Below, in pieces: positions 1 through 6,383 of a DNA stretch of 8,199 nucleotides. Source of the stretch: a bacterium (GTDB lineage: Bacteria > Desulfobacterota > Deferrisomatia > Deferrisomatales > BM512); contig SRXB01000081.1 in NCBI GenBank assembly GCA_009724975.1, forward strand, positions 1 to 8,199. Direction: 5' to 3'. The position numbers and the translations under genes were made by a program. Below the pieces are notes generated by a model. It did not search any database. It was given only the letters and a program-made list of their open reading frames with translations, and was not told the DNA's origin. Positions within the stretch are counted from its first letter, which is position 1. Each line of letters opens with the position of its first letter.

Positions 1-513
1 GCGGGCATAAGCTACGAGCGCATCGAAAACGACGGAATCCAGTGGCCCTGCCCCGACGAAAGCCACAAGGGAACGGAAATCCTGCACGTGGGCAAGTTCA
101 CCAGGGGCAAGGGAGCCTTCAGCGCAGTCTCCTTCTCGGCCCCCGCCGAGGTCCCTGACGAAAAATACCCATTCATCATGACCACGGGCCGCGAGCAGGC
201 GCACTACCACTCCGGTTCGATGACCAGAAACTCAAGAAAACTGAGCGAAGTCTTCAACGAAGGCGGCCTTGAGATGAACCCCGCCGACGCGAAGGCCCTC
301 GGGGTCGCCACCGGAGAAACCGTGGCGGTCGCTTCGCGCAGGGGCGAGATAACCGTAAAGGTCAGGGTGACCGACAACATAGGCAAAGGCAAAGTATTCA
401 TGACCTTCCATTACAGCGAGTCGCCGGTCAACGTCCTGACCAACACCGCTTACTGCCCGACGGCCAAGATACCTGAACTTAAGGTAACCGCCGTCGCCAT
501 CCGCAAGGTTTAA
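1..513 (+). CDS. nuoG: Molybdopterin oxidoreductase, formate-dehydrogenase-alpha-like G subunit of complex I (3' part only)
   Basis: The reading frame is open from base 1 to the TAA at 511-513, giving the last 170 residues of a protein that begins upstream. Residues about 54-165 are a C-terminal molybdopterin-dinucleotide-binding domain. It shows TTGREQAHYHSGSMTRNS (61-78), the EMNPADAKALGV stretch (91-102), a SRRGEI turn (112-117), and an FMTFHYSE...NVLTN...AKIPELK ending (133-161). The preceding GIQWPCPDESHKGTEIL and FTRGKGAF segments are typical of formate dehydrogenase alpha chains, more so than of E. coli-type NuoG. Its position just before nuoH is that of nuoG, so it probably belongs to the electron-input arm of complex I in the cytoplasm. 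It could instead be annotated as a formate dehydrogenase alpha subunit. The N-terminal iron-sulfur domains and any active-site Cys or selenocysteine lie outside the window, so catalytic status is unknown. A GTG at 88 is internal, not the start. Confidence 0.85.
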   Translation, partial: AGISYERIENDGIQWPCPDESHKGTEILHVGKFTRGKGAFSAVSFSAPAEVPDEKYPFIMTTGREQAHYHSGSMTRNSRKLSEVFNEGGLEMNPADAKALGVATGETVAVASRRGEITVKVRVTDNIGKGKVFMTFHYSESPVNVLTNTAYCPTAKIPELKVTAVAIRKV

Positions 514-524
514 GGAGGGCTTCG

Positions 525-1523
525 ATGGAATTCGTCATCATAAGCCTGATTAAAGTAGTGGCGGTCTTCGCGGTGCTCCTCGGCTGCGTCGCCTACACCA
601 CCCTTCTGGAGCGCAAGCTCCTTGGCTGGATCCAGCTTCGCCACGGCCCCAACCGCGTTGGTCCGTGGGGGCTTTTGCAGCCGCTGGCCGACGGCCTTAA
701 GTTCTTCTTCAAGGAAGACGTGGTCCCCGGCAACGTAGACAAGGCAGTCTTCATCCTTGCGCCGGTGATAGCCCTCGTGCCAGCGGTGCTGGTGGTGGGG
801 GCGATACCCTTCGGCGACTCTGTGGAGATAGCCGGAAGGACGATAAGGCTCGCCATCTCCGACGTCAACGTCGGCATCCTCTACATCGTCGGCCTCGCGG
901 GAATAAGCGCCTACGGCCCGATGCTGGGCGGCTGGGCCTCAAGAAACCGCTTCGGCCTCCTCGGCGCGATGCGCTCCGCAGCCCAGGGCATAAGCTACGA
1001 ACTGGCGATGGGGCTCACCCTCGTGAGCGTGATACTGGTGACCGGCTCGATGTCGCTCACCAAGATAGTCCACTACCAGACCGACGTCTGGCTGGTCTTC
1101 AAGCAGCCGGTGGCCTTCGTGCTTCTGATCATCTGCGGCCTGGCCGAGATAAACCGCACCCCCTTCGACATGCCCGAGGCGGAATCGGAACTGGCCTGCG
1201 GCTTCAACATCGAGTACTCCTCGATGAAATTCGCCCTCTTCTTCATGGCCGAATACGCCCACATGATCTCGCTGGCCGCGATAATAACCTGCCTCTTCCT
1301 CGGCGGGTGGAACCTCCCCTTCGGCATCGAGATACCCTTCATACCCAAGATACTGATCTTCATGGGCAAGCTCTTCTCGCTCGTCGCCTTCTTCATCTGG
1401 GAGCGCGGCACCTTCCCGCGCCTTCGCTACGACCAGATAATGGCGCTGGGGTGGAAGTGGATGATGCCCATAGCGATAATCAACCTTCTCGTGACGGCCT
1501 TTGTGTGCCTCTTTACGGCTTAA
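525..1523 (+). CDS. nuoH: NADH-quinone oxidoreductase subunit H (NuoH)
   Basis: This is the membrane subunit that joins the peripheral arm to the membrane arm of complex I and forms much of the quinone-binding chamber. The 332 residues are close to the usual length (about 325 in E. coli) and are largely hydrophobic, with about eight membrane segments. Family signatures are visible: RHGPNRVGPWGLLQPLADGL (39-58), NRFGLLGAMRSAAQGISYEL (141-160), the acidic quinone-loop motif EINRTPFDMPEAESEL (208-223), EYSSMKFALFFMAEYAHM (230-247), and WERGTFPRLRYDQIMALGWK near the C-terminus (292-311). The acidic cluster Glu208, Asp215, Glu218, Glu220 and Glu222, which the family uses to couple quinone reduction to pumping, is intact. 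The ATG lies 11 bases after the upstream stop, with AAGGAGG at 512-518 overlapping that stop codon. This is consistent with translational coupling. Confidence 0.98.
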   Translation: MEFVIISLIKVVAVFAVLLGCVAYTTLLERKLLGWIQLRHGPNRVGPWGLLQPLADGLKFFFKEDVVPGNVDKAVFILAPVIALVPAVLVVGAIPFGDSVEIAGRTIRLAISDVNVGILYIVGLAGISAYGPMLGGWASRNRFGLLGAMRSAAQGISYELAMGLTLVSVILVTGSMSLTKIVHYQTDVWLVFKQPVAFVLLIICGLAEINRTPFDMPEAESELACGFNIEYSSMKFALFFMAEYAHMISLAAIITCLFLGGWNLPFGIEIPFIPKILIFMGKLFSLVAFFIWERGTFPRLRYDQIMALGWKWMMPIAIINLLVTAFVCLFTA

Positions 1524-1527
1524 GGCG

Positions 1528-1534
1528 AAAGGAG
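1528..1534 (+). promoter_or_regulatory. Ribosome binding site fixing the nuoI start
   Basis: AAAGGAG sits 8 bases before the ATG at 1543, in the gap after the nuoH stop. It supports 1543 as the nuoI start rather than an in-frame TTG at 1501, which would overlap the end of nuoH and add 14 non-conserved residues. Confidence 0.75.
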
Positions 1535-1542
1535 ACAGCGCG

Positions 1543-1962
1543 ATGAAGGCGATAATCGACACTTTCATACCCCTCCTGAAGGGTCTTGGCACCACCTTCG
1601 GGTACATCTTCAAAAAGAAGATAACCTACCAGTACCCCGAGCAGAAGAGAGAGGTCTCGCCCCGCTGGCGCGGCCTTCACAGGCTCAAGACGGAAAACGG
1701 CAGGATAAAATGCGTAGCCTGCGGCCTTTGCGAGGCGGTCTGCCCCGCCGGAGTCATCCAGGTCGAACGCAGGGAAACCGCCGACGGGCGCTCCTTTCCC
1801 CTCCGTTTCGACGTGGAGGTCACAAGGTGCATCTTCTGCGGCTACTGTCAGGAAGCCTGCCCCAAGGACGCAATCGAACTTAGCCGCAACTACGAATTCA
1901 CCGAATACAAGCGCCAGGATTTCCACATGACCCGCGATCAGCTGGCCAAAGGCGGAGAGTAA
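1543..1962 (+). CDS. nuoI: NADH-quinone oxidoreductase subunit I (NuoI), 2x[4Fe-4S] ferredoxin type
   Basis: NuoI carries the two tetranuclear clusters (N6a and N6b in the family) that relay electrons from the G subunit towards cluster N2 and quinone. The 139 residues contain two clean CxxCxxCxxxCP motifs, with Cys57/60/63/67 and Cys96/99/102/106. As usual in the family, each motif's last Cys is expected to serve the other cluster. The N-terminal amphipathic stretch (about 1-30, FIPLLKGLGTTFGYIFKKKITYQYP) would lie on the membrane surface next to NuoH. The protein is about 40 residues shorter than the E. coli protein (180). The missing part is mostly C-terminal, and both cluster motifs are complete. 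The gene is 19 bases after nuoH and 3 bases before nuoJ. Confidence 0.97.
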   Translation: MKAIIDTFIPLLKGLGTTFGYIFKKKITYQYPEQKREVSPRWRGLHRLKTENGRIKCVACGLCEAVCPAGVIQVERRETADGRSFPLRFDVEVTRCIFCGYCQEACPKDAIELSRNYEFTEYKRQDFHMTRDQLAKGGE

Positions 1963-1965
1963 GCC

Positions 1966-2463
1966 ATGATGGTGATTTTTTACATATGCGCGTTTCTCGC
2001 CGTGCTCTCCTCGCTCGGCATGCTAATCGCCCGCCACCCGCTCCACTCGGCCCTTTGCATGATAGGCACGATGGTGAGCCTCGCGGTCATCTTCCTCCTC
2101 AACCACGCCGATTTCATAGCGGTGCTGCAAATAGCGGTGTACGCGGGCGCGGTGATGATGCTGATGATCTTCGTGGTCTTCCTGGTGGACGCCAAAAGCA
2201 AGCAAAGCCCCGTCCGCTTCGGCTCCTTCAAGGGAATAGGCATAGTGATGGGCGGCATAATAGTGGCCACCCTCGCAGCCTTCACCGGAAAGCCCCTCCT
2301 CGCCAGCGGCGATATGACCGAGGCGGCCCTTTTGAAGCAGGGAAGCGTGGAATTTTTGGCCGACAAGCTCTTCGGACAATACCTGCTGCCTTTCGAGGCG
2401 GCCTCCATACTCCTTCTCGTGGGCCTCGTGGGCGCGGTCGCCCTGGCCAAGAAGAAGCTCTAG
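1966..2463 (+). CDS. nuoJ: NADH-quinone oxidoreductase subunit J (NuoJ)
   Basis: NuoJ is a small membrane subunit lying between NuoH and NuoK/NuoN. Its third helix changes conformation during coupling in the family. The 165 residues are predicted to hold five membrane segments. The family signature NHADFIAVLQIAVYAGAVMM (46-65), followed by LMIFVVFLV (66-74), contains the glycine-bearing YAGA kink of helix 3. The C-terminal segment LFGQYLLPFEAASILLLVGL (135-154) followed by a KKKL end is also typical. It is somewhat shorter than E. coli NuoJ (184). The start is a tandem ATG ATG at 1966 and 1969, and either could be used. GGCGGAGAG at 1951-1959, inside the end of nuoI, is the ribosome binding site. 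The gap to nuoI is only 3 bases, suggesting coupled translation. Confidence 0.97.
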   Translation: MMVIFYICAFLAVLSSLGMLIARHPLHSALCMIGTMVSLAVIFLLNHADFIAVLQIAVYAGAVMMLMIFVVFLVDAKSKQSPVRFGSFKGIGIVMGGIIVATLAAFTGKPLLASGDMTEAALLKQGSVEFLADKLFGQYLLPFEAASILLLVGLVGAVALAKKKL

Positions 2464-2481
2464 GAAGGGAGAGAATTAAAG

Positions 2482-2784
2482 ATGATACCTTTCGAACAGG
2501 CGATGCTCCTTTCCGCGATACTTTTTTCCATCGGCGCGGTGGGGCTCTTCATAAGGCGGAACATACTGGTGATGATGATGTGCGTGGAGCTGATGCTCAA
2601 CGCCGTCAACCTCGCCTTCGTCTCCGCTTCCGACCACCTCGACTCGGCGGAGGGGCTGATGTACGTCTTCTTCGTCATTACCGTCGCGGCGGCTGAAGCC
2701 GCAGTCGGCCTGGCCATCGTCGTGAACCTTTTCAGGTACCGCAACACGGTGCAGGCCGAGGAGATCAACCTTTTAAAGGGTTGA
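2482..2784 (+). CDS. nuoK: NADH-quinone oxidoreductase subunit K (NuoK)
   Basis: NuoK is a 100-residue, three-helix membrane subunit homologous to MrpC-type proteins. It contributes to the proton path next to NuoJ and NuoN. The length is exactly that expected. The two membrane glutamates essential in E. coli, Glu36 and Glu72, are present at the same positions: Glu36 in MMCVELMLNAVNL and Glu72 in TVAAAEAAVGLAI. The ATG at 2482 follows GGAAGGGAGAG at 2463-2473, 8 bases away. The gene ends with TGA at 2782-2784, 26 bases before nuoL, the widest gap in the operon part seen here. Confidence 0.98.
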   Translation: MIPFEQAMLLSAILFSIGAVGLFIRRNILVMMMCVELMLNAVNLAFVSASDHLDSAEGLMYVFFVITVAAAEAAVGLAIVVNLFRYRNTVQAEEINLLKG

Positions 2785-2810
2785 TGCCAAGGGACGGAGG
2801 AAATTGAAAA

Positions 2811-4805
2811 ATGGTTGAATACATCTGGCTCATACCCTTCTTCCCCATGCTGGGGGCGATAATAAACGGCGTCTTCGGGCGGCGTTTCGGCCACGGGACC
2901 GTCAACGCGGTCGCCTGCGGCTCGATATTCCTCTCCTTCCTCGTATCGGTGGGCGCCTTCATCGGCCTTCTGGGCATGGACCCCTCCCACCGCTTCCACG
3001 AGCAGGTCCTCTTCACCTGGATATCCGCCGGTTCGACCAAAATCGACCTCGGCTACCTCATCGACCCCCTAAGCTCGGTGATGACGCTGATAGTTACGGG
3101 CGTGGGCTTTCTCATCCACGTCTACTCCACCGGCTACATGCACCACGACAAGGGCTACACGAGGTTCTTCACCTACCTGAACCTCTTTTGCTTCGCCATG
3201 CTCACCCTGGTGCTGGGCAACTCCTTCCTCGTCCTCTTCGTGGGCTGGGAGGGGGTAGGCCTCTGCTCCTACCTCCTCATCGGCTTTTGGTTCGACGACA
3301 TGCAAAAGGCCGTCGCCGGCATGAAGGCCTTCGTGGTCAACCGCATAGGCGACTTCGGCTTCCTCATCGCGATGTTCCTCATCTTCAAGGAATTCGGGAC
3401 CCTCAACTTCCGTGAAGTCATGGGGCAGGCCCCCCACGTCCTCCTCTTCGGAGGGGCGATGGTGACGGCCATATGCCTCCTCCTCTTCGTCGGCGCAACC
3501 GGCAAGTCGGCGCAGATTCCCCTATACGTCTGGCTTCCCGACGCGATGGCGGGCCCGACCCCCGTCTCCGCCCTCATACACGCCGCCACGATGGTCACGG
3601 CTGGCGTCTACATGATAGGCCGCTGCAACATAATGTTCTCAATGGCTCCCGTCGCCATGGGCACCGTCGCCACCGTCGGCGCGCTCACCGCGCTCTTCGC
3701 CGGAACGATAGCCGTCACCCAGAACGACATCAAAAAGGTGCTGGCCTACTCGACCGTCAGCCAGCTGGGCTACATGTTCCTCTCGATGGGCGTGGGCGCC
3801 TACGTCGCGGGCATCTTCCACCTGATGACCCACGCCTTCTTCAAGGCCTGCCTCTTTCTTGGCTCCGGCTCGGTCATCCACGGCATGCACGACGAGCAGG
3901 ACATGCGCAAGATGGGCAACCTGCGCCACCACATGCCCCACACCTACCGAACCTTCCTCATCGCCACCATAGCCATCGCGGGCATACCCCCGCTGGCCGG
4001 CTTCTTCTCCAAGGACGAGATACTTTGGATGGCGTTCTCAAGGGGCTTCACCTTCCAGTGGTTCCTTGGCTTTCTGGCCGCGGGCATAACGGCCTTCTAC
4101 ATGTTCCGCCTCGTCTTCATGACCTTCTTCGGCAAGGAGAAGTTCGACCACCACCACGTCCACCCGCATGAATCGCCCGCCTCGATGTACCTGCCCCTTT
4201 ACGTCCTCGCCGGTCTCTCCATAGTCGGCGGCTGGCTGGGAATACCCGAGGCGCTCGGCGGCTCCAACCTCTTCCACCACTGGCTAGCGCCCGTCCTCGA
4301 TTCCAGCTCCTCCAACGAGGCGGTCAAGCACGCCGCCGCGATGGTGGGCAGCGGAGGGCTCGGCGTCGCCTCGGCCTACGCTTCTGGCGGCGCTAACGCC
4401 GCCGCTGCCGGAGGACACGACGCGATAGAATACGTCCTCATGGCCGCAAGCGTGGGCTACGCCCTTTGCGGCATAACGGTCGCGCTCTACCTCTACGTCA
4501 AGCGCCCCGACATCCCCGGCAAGATAGCCGCCTCCTTCAAGGGAACCTACAACCTCCTCTACAACAAGTACTTCGTCGACGAGATCTACGGCGCGGTCTT
4601 CGTGGACGGTTGCGTAGCCCTCGCCAACCACTTCTGGAAATTCTGGGACGTGGTCGTAATCGACGGCCTCGTCAACGGCATGGCCTCGGGGGTGAGGGGA
4701 GTGGGCGCGGTCTTCGCCAAATTCCAGAACGGACAGGTGCAGGCCTATGCCCTTTCCATTGCCGCCGGCGCGGTGGCCCTTGCGCTTTTAGTAGCTGCCT
4801 TCTAA
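2811..4805 (+). CDS. nuoL: NADH-quinone oxidoreductase subunit L (NuoL), antiporter-like
   Basis: NuoL is the distal antiporter-like proton-pumping subunit of the membrane arm. Pumping residues known in the family are present: Glu147 in VGWEGVGLCSYLLIGFW, Lys232 in GKSAQIPLYVWLPDAMAGPTPVSALIHAATM, His341 and Lys345 in THAFFKACLFL, and Lys401 in AGFFSKDEI. After the roughly 14 core helices comes a region (about 565-640, with NKYFVDEIY) matching the start of the long lateral helix. A last membrane segment (about 645-663) then ends the protein. The 664 residues are about 50 more than in E. coli (613). Much of the excess is an Ala/Gly/Ser-rich stretch at about 497-536. A His-rich loop (447-453, HHHVHPH) lies after LVFMTFFGKEKFD. 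GGAGG at 2796-2800 precedes the ATG by 10 bases. Confidence 0.98.
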   Translation: MVEYIWLIPFFPMLGAIINGVFGRRFGHGTVNAVACGSIFLSFLVSVGAFIGLLGMDPSHRFHEQVLFTWISAGSTKIDLGYLIDPLSSVMTLIVTGVGFLIHVYSTGYMHHDKGYTRFFTYLNLFCFAMLTLVLGNSFLVLFVGWEGVGLCSYLLIGFWFDDMQKAVAGMKAFVVNRIGDFGFLIAMFLIFKEFGTLNFREVMGQAPHVLLFGGAMVTAICLLLFVGATGKSAQIPLYVWLPDAMAGPTPVSALIHAATMVTAGVYMIGRCNIMFSMAPVAMGTVATVGALTALFAGTIAVTQNDIKKVLAYSTVSQLGYMFLSMGVGAYVAGIFHLMTHAFFKACLFLGSGSVIHGMHDEQDMRKMGNLRHHMPHTYRTFLIATIAIAGIPPLAGFFSKDEILWMAFSRGFTFQWFLGFLAAGITAFYMFRLVFMTFFGKEKFDHHHVHPHESPASMYLPLYVLAGLSIVGGWLGIPEALGGSNLFHHWLAPVLDSSSSNEAVKHAAAMVGSGGLGVASAYASGGANAAAAGGHDAIEYVLMAASVGYALCGITVALYLYVKRPDIPGKIAASFKGTYNLLYNKYFVDEIYGAVFVDGCVALANHFWKFWDVVVIDGLVNGMASGVRGVGAVFAKFQNGQVQAYALSIAAGAVALALLVAAF

Positions 4806-4823
4806 GCGGGGAGAGAGAGAAAC

Positions 4824-6368
4824 ATGCTTACACTTCTGGCCTTCCTGCCGCTTCTGGGAGCGATAATAGTGCTCCTCATGAAAAAAGAGTCCGTCGGGCT
4901 CATAAGGGGCTTCACCCTCGCGGTTGTCAGCCTCAACTTCCTTGCGAGCCTGCCGCTGCTCTTTGGCTTTGACTCAGCCCAAACCGGTATGCAGTTCGTC
5001 GAGAAAATGGCGTGGATACCCTCCATCGGCGTCGATTACCACGTCGGCGTCGACGGCATCAGCCTCTGGCTGGTGATGCTCACCACCTTCCTCTCGGTTA
5101 TCTGCATCCTCTCCTCCCTCACCGTCGAAAAGAAGGTGAAGGAATACATGTTCTTCTTCCTCATCCTCGAAACGGGGATGATAGGCGCGCTCGTAAGCCT
5201 CGACCTCTTCCTCTTCTACATCTTCTGGGAGGCGATGCTCATCCCCATGTACTTCCTCATCGGCGTGTGGGGAGGCAAAGAGCGCATCTACGCGGCGGTG
5301 AAGTTCTTCATCTTCACCATGGTCGGCTCCCTGCTCATGCTGGTCGCGATAATCGCCCTTTACTACATGAACATAAGGGCCGGAAACCCCGCCTCCTTCA
5401 ACATACTTGAGCTCTACAAGCTCCCGATAGCCCCCAGCGTGCAGATGATAATGTTCATGGCCTTCGCGCTGGCCTTCGCCATCAAGGTGCCGATGTGGCC
5501 GGTCCACACCTGGCTCCCCGACGCCCACACCCAGGCCCCCACCGCGGGCTCTGTCATACTGGCGGGCGTCCTTCTGAAAATGGGTTGCTACGGCTACCTG
5601 CGCTTCGCCATGCCCCTTTTCCCCAACGCTACAAAGGCCGCCGTCCCCTTCATGATGGCGATAGCGGTGATAGGGATAATCTACGGGGCGCTCGTTGCGA
5701 TGGTCCAAAAGGACGTCAAGAAACTCGTAGCCTACTCCTCCGTCTCACACCTGGGCTACGTCATGCTCGGCATCTTCGCCCTTAATTCGCAGGGCGTAGT
5801 CGGCGGCCTTTACCAGTCGCTAAACCACGGCATCTCCACAGGCGCGCTCTTCCTCCTCGTCGGGGTAATCTACGAGCGCCGCCACACCCGCATGATAGAG
5901 GACTTCGGCGGCCTGGCCCGCCCCATGCCCAACTATGCCGCCGTCTTCATGGTCATCACCATGAGCTCCATCGGCCTTCCGGGGCTAAACGGCTTCGTCG
6001 GCGAATACCTCATTATGCTCGGCACCTTCCTCTCCTCGCCCGTAGCCGCCACCTTCGCCGCCTCGGGCGTCATACTCGCGGCTGGCTACATGCTCTGGAT
6101 GTACCGCAGGGTCTTCTTCGGCGAGATGAAACACGAGGAAAACCGCGAACTGAAAGACTTAAATGGCCTCGAATGGGCCTACCTCGTGCCGATGCTCATC
6201 TTCGCCTTCTGGATGGGCATCTACCCGGCCACCTTCACCTCCAAGATGGAGCCCACGATAAACGCGTGGCTCAAACAGGTTGAAGACCGCCGCATCTCCT
6301 GCCAGGAACTCACCTCCGACAACCCGATGGCCTCGCTCTTTTCGGGTTTTGACGGGCCAAGAAAGTAA
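4824..6368 (+). CDS. nuoM: NADH-quinone oxidoreductase subunit M (NuoM), antiporter-like
   Basis: NuoM is the middle antiporter-like proton-pumping subunit, placed between NuoL and NuoN in the membrane arm. The 514 residues match the usual length (509 in E. coli), with about 14 membrane segments. Key residues are in place: Glu136 in FYIFWEAMLIPMYFLIGVWG, Lys221 in FAIKVPMWPVHTWLPDAHTQ, Lys252 in VLLKMGCYGYLRF, and Glu394 in GLNGFVGEYLIMLG, corresponding to the terminal proton-exit glutamate of NuoM. VQKDVKKLVAYSSVSHLGYV (294-313) is the conserved segment of helix 10 and its loop. The last 30 or so residues are polar and look like a non-membrane tail. The start follows GGGGAGAGAGAG at 4808-4819, 18 bases after the nuoL stop. 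Confidence 0.98.
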   Translation: MLTLLAFLPLLGAIIVLLMKKESVGLIRGFTLAVVSLNFLASLPLLFGFDSAQTGMQFVEKMAWIPSIGVDYHVGVDGISLWLVMLTTFLSVICILSSLTVEKKVKEYMFFFLILETGMIGALVSLDLFLFYIFWEAMLIPMYFLIGVWGGKERIYAAVKFFIFTMVGSLLMLVAIIALYYMNIRAGNPASFNILELYKLPIAPSVQMIMFMAFALAFAIKVPMWPVHTWLPDAHTQAPTAGSVILAGVLLKMGCYGYLRFAMPLFPNATKAAVPFMMAIAVIGIIYGALVAMVQKDVKKLVAYSSVSHLGYVMLGIFALNSQGVVGGLYQSLNHGISTGALFLLVGVIYERRHTRMIEDFGGLARPMPNYAAVFMVITMSSIGLPGLNGFVGEYLIMLGTFLSSPVAATFAASGVILAAGYMLWMYRRVFFGEMKHEENRELKDLNGLEWAYLVPMLIFAFWMGIYPATFTSKMEPTINAWLKQVEDRRISCQELTSDNPMASLFSGFDGPRK

Positions 6369-6383
6369 CGTGAGGTAGACCAG

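Noticed and set aside
88..513. GTG at 88 as the start of a separate 141-residue protein
   Set aside because: The frame is open back to base 1 and the residues before 88 match formate dehydrogenase alpha chains. The GTG is internal and no ribosome binding site is evident.
1501..1542. A TTG start at 1501 giving a 153-residue NuoI overlapping nuoH
   Set aside because: The ATG at 1543 has a well-placed AAAGGAG, and the extra 14 residues do not look like the family's N-terminus.
939..1613. Long antisense open frame of 224 residues across nuoH
   Set aside because: It mirrors the codon structure of a conserved gene, has Glu/His/Arg/Gly-rich composition typical of antisense shadows in GC-rich DNA, and no recognisable motif.
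1986..2696. A 236-residue + strand frame overlapping nuoJ and nuoK
   Set aside because: It is an Arg/Gly/Pro-rich out-of-frame reading of two well-supported genes, with no domain or separate ribosome binding site.
3473..4171. A 232-residue + strand frame inside nuoL
   Set aside because: Its Arg/His/Pro/Leu-rich product is the usual +1/+2 frame shadow of a GC-rich membrane protein gene.
4974..5708. A 244-residue antisense frame within nuoM
   Set aside because: It is rich in His, Glu, Asp and Gly, as expected when hydrophobic codons are read on the opposite strand. No motif supports it.
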